NCBI GenBank assembly: GCA_003136895.1
Contig: PLDY01000165.1
Coordinates: forward strand, 1-55,942
Direction: 5' to 3'
From: Candidatus Erabacter solicola
GTDB lineage: Bacteria > Vulcanimicrobiota > Vulcanimicrobiia > Vulcanimicrobiales > Vulcanimicrobiaceae
Length of the DNA: 55,942 nt
Below are positions 43,636 to 51,655 of this stretch, piece after piece. A model generated the notes under the pieces. It ran no database searches. It saw only the letters and a list, made by a program, of their open reading frames with translations, and was not told where the DNA came from. How positions within the stretch are numbered: position 1 is the first letter of the stretch; the number at the start of each line of letters is the position of its first letter. The translations under genes and the position numbers were made by a program.

Positions 43636-44691
43636 GTAGCCATCAGTCAGCTCGGTGAGCAGTTGCAGGCGCTCGGTGCGCGACTCGAAGCGGCCCTCGG
43701 CGACGTGCGCGACGGCGCCGCCCTCGATGACGTGCGCGTTCGCTTCTTAGGTCGCAGCGGCGAAATTACTGCGCTGCGTCGCGCCATCGGCAACCTGCCG
43801 CCTGCCGAGCGGCCCGAGGCCGGCAAGATCATCAACGCAGCCGTTACGGGTTGGGAAGCAATCGTCGCGTCCAAGGCCGATGAGTTGCAGCGGCGCGCAC
43901 TCGACACGCAACTCGAGATCGCCATCGACGTCACGTTTCCGGCGCCGCCGGCGCGCAGCGGCTCGCTGCATCCGCTGCGCCGCGCGCTGGAAGACGCCTG
44001 CGGCTACTTCGAACGGCGCGGCTTCGCCGTCGTGCTCGGTCCCGAGATCGAGACCGAATACTACAATTTCGACGCGCTCAACATCCCGGCCGATCATCCG
44101 GCACGGGAGGGGCTCGATTCGTTCTACTTCGGCGACGGCAGGCTCTTGCGCACGCATACCTCACCGATGCAGATTCGCACGATGCAAGCCCATCCGCCAC
44201 CGGTCGCGATCGTCACCTCCGGCAAGGCCTACCGGCGCGACGGCATCGACGCGCGCCACTCGCCGATGTTCCATCAGATCGAAGGCTTGCTGGTCGCGCC
44301 GGGCATCCACATGGGGCACCTCAAGGGCATGCTGACCGGAATGTGCCGCGAACTGTTCGGTCCCAATCAAGCCGTGCGCTTCCGGCCGTCATTCTTTCCG
44401 TTCACCGAGCCGAGCGCCGAAGTCGACACGACGTGTCCCGGTTGCGCCGGAACCGGATCGGCGGCCGGAGATCCCGGCTGCAAGACGTGCGGCGGTTCGG
44501 GCTGGATCGAACTCGGCGGCTCGGGTATGGTGCATCCCGGAGTGCTGCGCGAAAGCGGCTACGATCCCGATGTGGTCTCCGGCTTCGCATTCGGCGTGGG
44601 CATCGAACGCATCGCGATGGTGCAGCACGACCTCGACGACATCCGCGTCCTCTTCGAAAACGACCCGAAGGTTCTGGCTCAGCTCGCGTGA
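43636..44691 (+). CDS. pheS: Phenylalanine--tRNA ligase alpha subunit, non-canonical start
   Basis: The catalytic subunit, about 351 residues. An N-terminal coiled coil is followed by the class II core: GPEIETEYYNFDALN, THTSPMQIRTM (motif 2 region), SFFPFTEPSAEVD and GFAFGVGIERIAM (motif 3). A CxxC...CxxC zinc-type insert follows EVDTT. The start is unclear: AGGAG (43627-43631) is followed by in-frame GTA GCC ATC, with no ATG, GTG or TTG where the protein should begin. A TTG at 43582 lies in the hairpin and one at 43663 lacks a good site. I choose the GTA at 43636; ATC at 43642 is the main alternative. Confidence 0.93.
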   Translation, partial: VAISQLGEQLQALGARLEAALGDVRDGAALDDVRVRFLGRSGEITALRRAIGNLPPAERPEAGKIINAAVTGWEAIVASKADELQRRALDTQLEIAIDVTFPAPPARSGSLHPLRRALEDACGYFERRGFAVVLGPEIETEYYNFDALNIPADHPAREGLDSFYFGDGRLLRTHTSPMQIRTMQAHPPPVAIVTSGKAYRRDGIDARHSPMFHQIEGLLVAPGIHMGHLKGMLTGMCRELFGPNQAVRFRPSFFPFTEPSAEVDTTCPGCAGTGSAAGDPGCKTCGGSGWIELGGSGMVHPGVLRESGYDPDVVSGFAFGVGIERIAMVQHDLDDIRVLFENDPKVLAQLA

Positions 44692-45347
44692 TAGGCGCAG
44701 TGCGCGGCGAGAGCGCAGCCTGCGCAAAGGGGCGCGCTGCGCCGGCATACCTGTTGTCCGTGACGCCGCGCGAGTTGGTGCGCGCGCACGAGCGCGGGCA
44801 CGTCGTCGCCCGGCGGAATGCGCGCCAGCACGTTCTTATAGGTCGTCGCGTAGTTCGGGCTCTCGGCGCCGAACCAAAATCTCGCGAGCACGCGAATGCC
44901 GTTCGACTCAAACGCCGCCTGCGCGGCCAAGCCGCTAAAGAGCAGAATCTTGTCGGCGCCCGGTTCGCCGATCATCGGAAAACGACGCAGCAATTTCCGT
45001 TGTTCGCGCAGCGGCGTACCCTCGAGCGCCGCTCGCAGATCGCCGTCGCACGTCTCCAGAACGATCTGCGCGCTCTCACGCAACCGAGCGGATCGCTCGG
45101 TGCCGTGGATGCCGCCGAGCGACGCGATCTCCGCGAGCACGGCCGGCTTCGCGCTCAGAATTCGCTTCGGCGCGAGGCCGACGCGTTCACGCAGAGCCTC
45201 AAACGCGGCGAGCCGTCGCGCGTCGGTTGCGAGGTACGCGATCTGATCGTAGAGGATCGTCTCGAACGGATCGACGATCGCCGGCGGCTCGGGCGGTCCG
45301 TACCGGCGCTCCAGCAGTTTCGAGATCGACGAAAGACCCTGTGGCAT
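44679..45347 (-). CDS. Endonuclease III-like HhH-GPD protein with altered active site
   Basis: A 222-residue protein on the opposite strand between pheS and pheT. It has the HhH-GPD helical fold and the C-terminal iron-sulfur loop (CRRSAPLCAGCALAAHC; Cys-x6-Cys-x2-Cys-x5-Cys). The hairpin that normally reads LPGVGRKTA reads FPMIGEPGA, removing the catalytic Lys (Pro instead), and the usual VDTHV reads FESNG, where Asp is Glu. It may bind DNA damage without cutting, or use other residues. The ATG follows GAGGAGG closely. A longer open frame upstream is a pheT shadow. Its end overlaps the end of pheS by 13 nt. Confidence 0.8.
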   Translation of the reverse strand: MPQGLSSISKLLERRYGPPEPPAIVDPFETILYDQIAYLATDARRLAAFEALRERVGLAPKRILSAKPAVLAEIASLGGIHGTERSARLRESAQIVLETCDGDLRAALEGTPLREQRKLLRRFPMIGEPGADKILLFSGLAAQAAFESNGIRVLARFWFGAESPNYATTYKNVLARIPPGDDVPALVRAHQLARRHGQQVCRRSAPLCAGCALAAHCAYHAS

Positions 45348-45383
45348 GGCCTCCTCTGCGCCCCGGCGTACTAAGAGTTCGGC

Positions 45384-47753
45384 ATGAAACTCCCGATCGC
45401 TTGGCTGCGCGACTACATCGACCTGGACCTCAGCACCGATGAGATCGCCGGGCGACTCGCGCTGTTGGGATTTCCGGTCGACGGCGTCGAGCGCCGCCCG
45501 AAACTCTCGGGCATCGTCGTGGGCCGGCTGACGAAGGTCGAGAAACACCCGAATGCCGATCGCTTGCAGGTCTGCACGGTCGATACCGGCGGCGCATCGC
45601 CGCTCACGATCGCAACCGCCGCGACCAATGTGGCGCAAGATCAAGTCGTGCCCGTCGCCACGACCGGTGCGAAGCTGGTCGGACTCGAGATCGTCCCGCG
45701 CGCGATGCGCGGCGTCGAATCGCAAGGCATGCTCGTCTCGGCCAGCGAGATCGGGCTTCCCGACGACTGGTTCGAAGACGGCATCCTGCAGCTCGCGCCC
45801 GCGACGCCGCTCGGCACTGATTTCGTAAAGCTGTACCGGCTTGAAGACGACGTGCTCGACGTCGAGATCACCGCGAACCGCGTCGACGCGATGTCGGTTC
45901 TCGGACTCGCGCGCGAATTCGCAGCCGCGCTCGGCACGAGCGTTCGAGAACCCGAGACGCACGCCGCGCCGGCGCACGGAGCGATAGGCACCTCCGACAC
46001 GGGCGTGACGCTCGAGAGTTCCGATTGCAAACGCTTCGTCGCGCAGCGTTTCTCGAACGTGACCGTTCGAACCGCACCATTCTGGATGCGGGTGCGGCTC
46101 GCGCTCGCCGGCCAGCGGCCCATCAACAACCTCGTCGACATTTCGAACTTCGTCATGCTCGAGACGGGGCAACCGCTGCACTTCTATGATTTCGAGAAGC
46201 TCGCCGGCCGGCGCGTCGTCGTGCGCGATGCGCGCGCGGGCGAGACGATGACGACGCTCGACGGCGAAGAGCGCACGCTCCAACCGATCGATCTCGTCAT
46301 CGCCGATGCGGAACACGCGCAGTGCTTGGCCGGCCTGCGTGGGGCGGCTTCGAGTGAGGTGACCGACGCGACCCACGAGTTGCTGCTCGAAGCCGCGAGT
46401 TTCTCGGGACCGCGCATCCGCCGCATGAGCGTCGCGATGGGCTTGCGCACCGACGCGTCGAGCCGTCACGAAAAGGGCTTGCCACTCGCGCTCGGCGAGT
46501 TGGGCGCTGCGCGTGCCGCGAACTTGTTGGGAGCGGAGGGCGCAACCGCGCAGCCCGCGTTCGCTACCGGCGCCGAGATCGAGCCTGCGGCCTCGATTCG
46601 CGTCTCGGCTACGCAAGTGCATGCATTGCTCGGCGCCATCGTCACCGGCGCCGAGATCGAACGCTCGTTACGCGGTCTCGGTTTCACCGTCGCCGTCGAC
46701 GGTGACGCATTCGTCGCTACGCCTCCGGCTTGGCGCGGCGACGTCAAACTGCGCGAAGACGTTATCGAAGAGATCGGCCGCATCACCGGCTACGACCGGA
46801 TCGGCGCCGAGCAGCCGCCGATTCTCGATCAGGCGATCCCGAGCAAGGACTACCACGACGAGCGGCGCATCGCGCATGCCATCGAGGCGCTCGGGTATCG
46901 CGAAGCGGTAACGTTCTCGCTGCAGGCAGTCCAGGTGCGCGAGCTGCACGAACGTGCCGGCGTCGCGCTGCCTGGTGCGATCGTGGAGATCACGAACCCG
47001 CTCTCGGAAGAGCAGCGCTACATGCGCTTTTCGCTCTTGCCCGGACTACTGGGTCTCGTGCGGCGCTACGAGAGCGCGACGCCGCGACGGCTCTTTGAGA
47101 TCGGGCACGTCTTCTTTGGCGCACCCGCAGCGCTCGAAAGCGAGATGGTTGCCTGGCTCCTGGCGATGCCCAAGATCTCGGGCGAGCCGGAGTGGCGCGA
47201 TACGGGCTTCCTCGAATTCAAAGGCGAGTCGTTGGCGTTCGTGCGGGCTCTGGCTGGACGCAACGGTGAGGTCGTCAGCACGCGCCGCGAGGAGTTGCAT
47301 CCCGGCAAGAGCGCGAGCCTGCTCGTCGACGGTAAGGATGTCGCGACGATCGGCGCCGTCGATCCGCGCTTGCTCGCAAGCTACGAGATTACCGGCCGCG
47401 TCTACGCGGGACTCGCGCGCATCGGGGACATTCCCGCATATCGCGTACCGCCGTACAAACCGGCCTCGCGCTATCCCGCAGTCGAACGCGACTTGGCCTT
47501 GATCGTCGCCCCCGAGATTCCCGCGATGGATATCGAGCATGCGGCGCGCGCAGGCGGCAACGGCTTCCTGACCGACGTGCACGTCTTCGACGAGTACCGT
47601 GGGCCGCAGGTCGAAGCCGGCAAGAAGAGTATCGCGCTCCGCGTCGTGCTGCAACGCGACGATGCGACGCTTACCGATGCCGAGGCAGACCGCCACGTCG
47701 CCGCCATCCTCGCGTCGCTGGCCGAGCGCTGCGGGGCGAAGATTCGGGAATGA
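45384..47753 (+). CDS. pheT: Phenylalanine--tRNA ligase beta subunit
   Basis: 789 residues with the standard order: an N-terminal part with MKLPIAWLRDYIDLDLS, the EMAP-like tRNA-binding domain (about 40-150), B3/B4 editing domain (about 200-380), B5 domain (about 400-475; EEIGRITGYDRIG), the inactive synthetase-like core and the C-terminal anticodon-binding FDX-ACB domain (about 695-789; PPYKPASRYPAVERDLALIV). AAGAG lies 6 nt before the ATG. It is separated from pheS by an antisense gene, so it probably has its own promoter; a weak TACTAA lies about 10 nt upstream. Confidence 0.97.
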   Translation: MKLPIAWLRDYIDLDLSTDEIAGRLALLGFPVDGVERRPKLSGIVVGRLTKVEKHPNADRLQVCTVDTGGASPLTIATAATNVAQDQVVPVATTGAKLVGLEIVPRAMRGVESQGMLVSASEIGLPDDWFEDGILQLAPATPLGTDFVKLYRLEDDVLDVEITANRVDAMSVLGLAREFAAALGTSVREPETHAAPAHGAIGTSDTGVTLESSDCKRFVAQRFSNVTVRTAPFWMRVRLALAGQRPINNLVDISNFVMLETGQPLHFYDFEKLAGRRVVVRDARAGETMTTLDGEERTLQPIDLVIADAEHAQCLAGLRGAASSEVTDATHELLLEAASFSGPRIRRMSVAMGLRTDASSRHEKGLPLALGELGAARAANLLGAEGATAQPAFATGAEIEPAASIRVSATQVHALLGAIVTGAEIERSLRGLGFTVAVDGDAFVATPPAWRGDVKLREDVIEEIGRITGYDRIGAEQPPILDQAIPSKDYHDERRIAHAIEALGYREAVTFSLQAVQVRELHERAGVALPGAIVEITNPLSEEQRYMRFSLLPGLLGLVRRYESATPRRLFEIGHVFFGAPAALESEMVAWLLAMPKISGEPEWRDTGFLEFKGESLAFVRALAGRNGEVVSTRREELHPGKSASLLVDGKDVATIGAVDPRLLASYEITGRVYAGLARIGDIPAYRVPPYKPASRYPAVERDLALIVAPEIPAMDIEHAARAGGNGFLTDVHVFDEYRGPQVEAGKKSIALRVVLQRDDATLTDAEADRHVAAILASLAERCGAKIRE

Positions 47754-48295
47754 GCAATCTGTCACTTCACTGGCCTGACCTGGTCATCGGCGTCATCCTG
47801 CTGCTCGGTCTGTGGCGTGGCTATGCGCGCGGCTTCGTCGCGGAACTGATGGGAGCGATCGCGCTCGCGGTCGCGGTCCTCGCCGCGATCGTCTATCCCG
47901 GCATGTGGGACGGCGCGTTCGCGGATTGGACGCACCTCGGACCGGGTACGGCACACGTTCTCGGCATGCTCGCGTTCGCTGCGCTCGCCTACGCCATCGT
48001 TTCGGTCATCGGCCGCATTCTCTCGCGCATTGCGAAGCTTCCGATCTTAGGATTCTTCAACGCGCTCCTCGGCGCGGTCGTCGGGCTCGCTTGGTCGGCG
48101 GCGTTCTGCTGGCTCGCTCTCTTCATCGCGCTGTATTTTCCACTGAGCCCGAACGTGCGCAAAGATCTCGGCAAGTCGTATTTTGTCGCGATTCTCGAGC
48201 AGCCCAACGCACCGATCGACGACTATCTCAAGAAGGCGATGCCGTGGTTCGTAAAGCCCTTTTCAGAGGACCTCTTCAACAACCACAAAGTCTGA
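47750..48295 (+). CDS. CvpA-family membrane protein
   Basis: A 181-residue protein with four hydrophobic helices (about 10-27, 30-50, 65-90, 100-130) and the CvpA layout (DLVIGVILLLGLWRGYARGFV at the start). CvpA was first linked to colicin V production, but most members are of unknown function in the inner membrane. The ATG overlaps the pheT TGA (ATGA), so it is translated from the same message. Confidence 0.85.
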   Translation: MSNLSLHWPDLVIGVILLLGLWRGYARGFVAELMGAIALAVAVLAAIVYPGMWDGAFADWTHLGPGTAHVLGMLAFAALAYAIVSVIGRILSRIAKLPILGFFNALLGAVVGLAWSAAFCWLALFIALYFPLSPNVRKDLGKSYFVAILEQPNAPIDDYLKKAMPWFVKPFSEDLFNNHKV

Positions 48296-48298
48296 GGT

Positions 48299-49720
48299 TC
48301 AGTACCGCACTCGCACCGAATACGTCAGCTTCGTGCGGCTGTCGGCGGGGACGTGCACGAGCCACGACGCGGTCGTGCTCGACGATTGCTGGTGGGGCCG
48401 GCTCTCCTTGAGCATCTGCCACTCGCCGGGAATCGGTTCGACAACGAGCACGTCGACGGCTTGATCTTTCGCGTTGCCGAGCACGATTTCGTAAGCACTG
48501 TCGTAGATCCAGGGTCCTTTCGCGTTCACAATGTGAAAGTTCGTTTGCTTCTTGCGCGCCGTGACGTCAAAAGAGTCACCGACGTGTAGCCGCACGGTTT
48601 CGTTCTTAGGGGTATGGTCGATGCGATCCGCCCCGAGAAAAAGCGACGTCCCTCGCGAGTCGTTCTTGTAGAGTCGCACCAGACCAGCCGGCAGCGGTAC
48701 ACCGAGTTCGCCGTTCTTGTTCAAGAAGCTAATGTATGTTGCGACCGGCAGCTTTGCTCCGAGATCCGGCTCCTGGCTGCGATAATAATCAGCGCCGCCC
48801 CGCAGCTCAAGCGTCTTACGGATCGGCACCGCGTGAGCGGTCAGAAAGCCGACTTGCTTGGTCTGATTGTCGGCGATCGTCGTCGTTCGCGCCAACGTGT
48901 AGAGGTGATACTCGAAGTAGTTCTCTTGTTGCACTTGTTCCGCCGTCACGCTATAGGTGTCCCGCATCGCCATCGGCGGCGGCGGTACGTTGACGTTGCC
49001 CGCGACGAGTTGGAGATGCGCGTTGGTATAGGTCGTGCCGCTCCTGTTGGTGAGGGTGATTAGTCCGCCGAGGTCGAGTTTGTCTTCGTTCGGCGAGACT
49101 TGCCCGACGTATTCGGCATGCCAGCCGAGCCCGGAAGTCAAGTAACTCAGGTCGATATCTTCCGCGGATTCGCGCGTGCTCTCCAAGTTCAACACCAGCG
49201 TGGGGCGGTCGCGCAGATTTGGCGGCAACGACGAGTACACGATGTGCTGGTCGGGGCCGAGCGAGGTCTCAATGCGATCCGCGTACTGCAGGATCAGGCC
49301 TTCCGTCGTGCTCAACAGCTTTGCTTCTTCGCGCGGCTTCTGGCCAGGCCCCGGATAGTCACGCGCGACGATCACCGTCTGCCCGACGGCTTTCTCAAGC
49401 AGCGCCGACGGCTTGAGCAAATCGAAATTGAAGTTCTGCTCGAGCAGCGAGACGGTGCCTGGCGATGTTAAACTTTGCACGAGCGACGAGGTTCCGTCCA
49501 GATTCGCGCTAACATCGCGCCAGGCAATGTGATTCTCGCCCTTGCGCAAGCTGATATGACGTCTATCGTGGATGAGCGCCAAGTCGCTGTTATAGATCGT
49601 CACATTGACGCGCCGTTGATCGGCGAGCGTGCTGGTCTGCTCGCCGGGATCAGCGCTCAGGCGACTCCCCGAAACGACCACAAACGAGGCGAGTAGTGCG
49701 AACGATACGAAGATGCGCAT
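48299..49720 (-). CDS. DUF4139-domain secreted protein (paralogue 1)
   Basis: About 473 residues from an ATG at 49720, with a signal peptide (RIFVSFALLASFVVVSGSRLSA). The mature protein opens with VNVTIYNSDLALIHDRR and KGENHIAWRDVSANLDG, and has YLTSGLGWHAEYVG and NRSGTTYTNAHLQLVAGNVN, all characteristic of the DUF4139 family, large beta proteins of unknown role. An in-frame start 20 codons earlier would run into the neighbouring gene. It is 16 nt from its paralogue. An exported binding or structural role is likely; enzyme activity is unproven. Confidence 0.85.
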   Translation of the reverse strand: MRIFVSFALLASFVVVSGSRLSADPGEQTSTLADQRRVNVTIYNSDLALIHDRRHISLRKGENHIAWRDVSANLDGTSSLVQSLTSPGTVSLLEQNFNFDLLKPSALLEKAVGQTVIVARDYPGPGQKPREEAKLLSTTEGLILQYADRIETSLGPDQHIVYSSLPPNLRDRPTLVLNLESTRESAEDIDLSYLTSGLGWHAEYVGQVSPNEDKLDLGGLITLTNRSGTTYTNAHLQLVAGNVNVPPPPMAMRDTYSVTAEQVQQENYFEYHLYTLARTTTIADNQTKQVGFLTAHAVPIRKTLELRGGADYYRSQEPDLGAKLPVATYISFLNKNGELGVPLPAGLVRLYKNDSRGTSLFLGADRIDHTPKNETVRLHVGDSFDVTARKKQTNFHIVNAKGPWIYDSAYEIVLGNAKDQAVDVLVVEPIPGEWQMLKESRPHQQSSSTTASWLVHVPADSRTKLTYSVRVRY

Positions 49721-49736
49721 GCGTCGGATCCCGCGC

Positions 49737-51173
49737 CTAGTAACGCACGCGCGCGGTGTAGATGAGCGTCGCGTGTCCATTCGCGGGAACGTGCACGAGC
49801 CACGAGGCGGTCACGCTTGAGGACTTATCGTGTGGCTGGCTCTCGCTCGTGATCTGCCATTCGGACGGAATCGGCTCGACGACGAGCACGTCGACATCTT
49901 GATCCTTGGCGTTTCCGAGCCTGATCTCGTACGAGCTATCGTAGATCCAGGGATTGTTCTCGCTCACGATGTGAAAGTTTGTCTGTTTCTTGCGCGCGGT
50001 TACGTCGAACGAGTCGCCGACGTGCAAGCGTACGGTCTCGTTCTTCGGCGTGTGTCCGATCCGATCGGCGCCCAGAAACAACGACGTGCCGCGCGAGTCG
50101 TTCTTATAGAGGCGCACGAGGCCGCCCGGTAACGGCACGCCAAGCTCACCATCTTTATTGTCAAAGCTGATATACGTGGCAACCGGGAGTTTCGTCCCGA
50201 GATCGGACGTGGAGGTGCGGTAGTAGTTTCCGAAGCCGCGCAATTCGAGCGTCTTGTGAATCGGAACGGAGTGTGCGCTGATAAAACCCACTTGCTTCGT
50301 CTGATTCTCTGCAATCGTCGTCGTCCGTGTCAACGTGTACAGATGATACTCGAAGTAATTCTCCTGGACCACGGGTTGGAACGCGCTTCCGGCGGCCGAA
50401 ATCCGCCCGATCGTTTGTAGCATTAGCGGAGTCGGTGGCGGAACGTTAACGTTTCCGGCAACCAATTGCAGATGCGCATCCGCGTACGTCGTTCCGCTCG
50501 TATTCGTGAGCGTCACGAGCCCGCTAAGATCGAGCTTGTCTTCGTTTGCGGAGACCTGGCCGACATACTCCGCGTGCCAACTGAGTCCGGACGTCAGGTA
50601 ACTCAGGTCAACGTCTTGGGGAGTGTCGACAGTGCTCTCCAAATTTAAGACCAACGTCGGCCGGTCGCGCAGATTCGGCGGAAGCGATGTGTAGACGATA
50701 TGGCTGTCGTAGAGCGCCGTCTCGATGCGATCCGCGTACTGGAGGATGATGCCCTCGTTCGTACTGAGGACCTTCGCGTTCTCACGCTCGGGCTGCCCGG
50801 CGCGCGGATGGTCGTGAACGACGATCACCGTGTGGCCGACTGCCTTCGCCAAGAGCGCCGACGGGCGGAGCAGGTCGAAATTAAAGTTCTGCTCCAGGAC
50901 CGAAACCGCGCCGGGCGCCGTCAGGCTTTCGACGAGCGACGATGTGCCGTCGAGGTTCGCGCTCACATCGCGCCAGGCGATGAGGTTCTCGCCCTTGCCG
51001 AGCGTCAGTCGTCGCCGGTCGTGCACCAAGGCAAGATTGCTGTTGTAGATCGTGACGTTGACCTGGCGCTGGTCGGCCAGCGTGCTGGTCCGTTCGACGG
51101 TGTCGGCGACGAGGCGCACGCCCGACCCCGCGACCAGAGAGACGAAGAGCACGAGCGATACAAGAACACGCAC
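49737..51173 (-). CDS. DUF4139-domain secreted protein (paralogue 2)
   Basis: 478 residues, aligned end to end with its downstream neighbour and clearly more than half identical (YLTSGLSWHAEYVGQVS, NDSRGTSLFLGADRI, VGDSFDVTARKKQTNFHIV). It has its own signal peptide (RVLVSLVLFVSLVAGSGVRLVA). The GTG at 51173 follows a strong AAGGAGGT by 7 nt. The two genes look like a local duplication transcribed together. Confidence 0.87.
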   Translation of the reverse strand: MRVLVSLVLFVSLVAGSGVRLVADTVERTSTLADQRQVNVTIYNSNLALVHDRRRLTLGKGENLIAWRDVSANLDGTSSLVESLTAPGAVSVLEQNFNFDLLRPSALLAKAVGHTVIVVHDHPRAGQPERENAKVLSTNEGIILQYADRIETALYDSHIVYTSLPPNLRDRPTLVLNLESTVDTPQDVDLSYLTSGLSWHAEYVGQVSANEDKLDLSGLVTLTNTSGTTYADAHLQLVAGNVNVPPPTPLMLQTIGRISAAGSAFQPVVQENYFEYHLYTLTRTTTIAENQTKQVGFISAHSVPIHKTLELRGFGNYYRTSTSDLGTKLPVATYISFDNKDGELGVPLPGGLVRLYKNDSRGTSLFLGADRIGHTPKNETVRLHVGDSFDVTARKKQTNFHIVSENNPWIYDSSYEIRLGNAKDQDVDVLVVEPIPSEWQITSESQPHDKSSSVTASWLVHVPANGHATLIYTARVRY

Positions 51174-51227
51174 GAGCGGAACCTCCTTAACCCCTACAGC
51201 AACGCTACGAGTCCTCTCGACGTGATG

Positions 51228-51258
51228 GGACCCCGCTTCCTGCGCGAAAGCGGGGTCC
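51228..51258. terminator. Perfect hairpin between histone-like and DUF4139 genes
   Basis: GGACCCCGCTT (51228-51238) and AAGCGGGGTCC (51248-51258) form an 11-bp perfect stem with a 9-base loop. It follows the histone-like gene on the minus strand. No T tract follows, so a terminator or mRNA-stabilising element is possible. The space 51174-51284 has no gene. Confidence 0.6.
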
Positions 51259-51284
51259 GGTGTTGCTGGTAAGCGCTGCCTGGG

Positions 51285-51551
51285 CTACGAGCGCTTCTTG
51301 CGGCCGCGGGTTCCCTTTTCGACCCGCGCCGTTGCCTTCTCGAGCGCCGCGGCGCCCTGTTCGACGATCGCGCCGATCTCTTGGGCGGCGCGTCCGACCT
51401 TGCGCGCGGCGGACGTGGCTTTCTTTGCGCCGCCGATCGCCTTCTTTATCGTGTTGCCTGCGCGTTTGGCGACCGACTTTGAGGCTTTCTTCGTTTTCGA
51501 AACCGCCTTCCGCGCGCCGGCGGCCTTCTTACTCTTCTTGCGTGCGGCCAT
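51285..51551 (-). CDS. Histone H1-like Lys/Ala-rich protein
   Basis: An 88-residue protein built of Lys, Ala, Ser and Arg with short repeats such as KKASKSVAKRAGN and GGAKKATSAARKVGR, and a less basic central part near 60. Such eukaryotic-histone-H1-like tails in bacteria bind and compact DNA, often as chromosome-associated proteins. AAGGAG lies 9-10 nt before the ATG, and a promoter-like pair is upstream. The composition alone can mislead, so the role is inferred. Confidence 0.75.
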   Translation of the reverse strand: MAARKKSKKAAGARKAVSKTKKASKSVAKRAGNTIKKAIGGAKKATSAARKVGRAAQEIGAIVEQGAAALEKATARVEKGTRGRKKRS

Positions 51552-51569
51552 ATCAGCTCTGCTCCTTGC

Positions 51570-51597
51570 TAGATAGTCTCGGAAGCGCTCGACTCAA
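51570..51597 (-). promoter_or_regulatory. Likely promoter of the histone-like gene
   Basis: On the minus strand TTGAGT (51597-51592), a 16-bp spacer and TATCTA (51575-51570) resemble a sigma-70 promoter about 20 nt before the ATG at 51551. The spacing is slightly short. Confidence 0.4.
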
Positions 51598-51655
51598 CAT
51601 CGTTGCGCGACTCCCGACTCTGCGATGCTACCCACATCCCCGTGCAAGCGGACGC

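Noticed and set aside
43601-43639. Twelve-codon frame (MVGRSHFTTGAK) ending in a TAG that overlaps the pheS GTA
   Set aside because: It begins within the loop of the hairpin and has no ribosome-binding site; the overlap with the GTA is noted but a real peptide is unlikely.
44679-46622. A 647-codon open frame on the minus strand
   Set aside because: Only the part up to 45347 has a recognisable protein (HhH-GPD fold); the rest is antisense to pheT with the Arg/Asp/Glu-rich look of a high-GC shadow frame.
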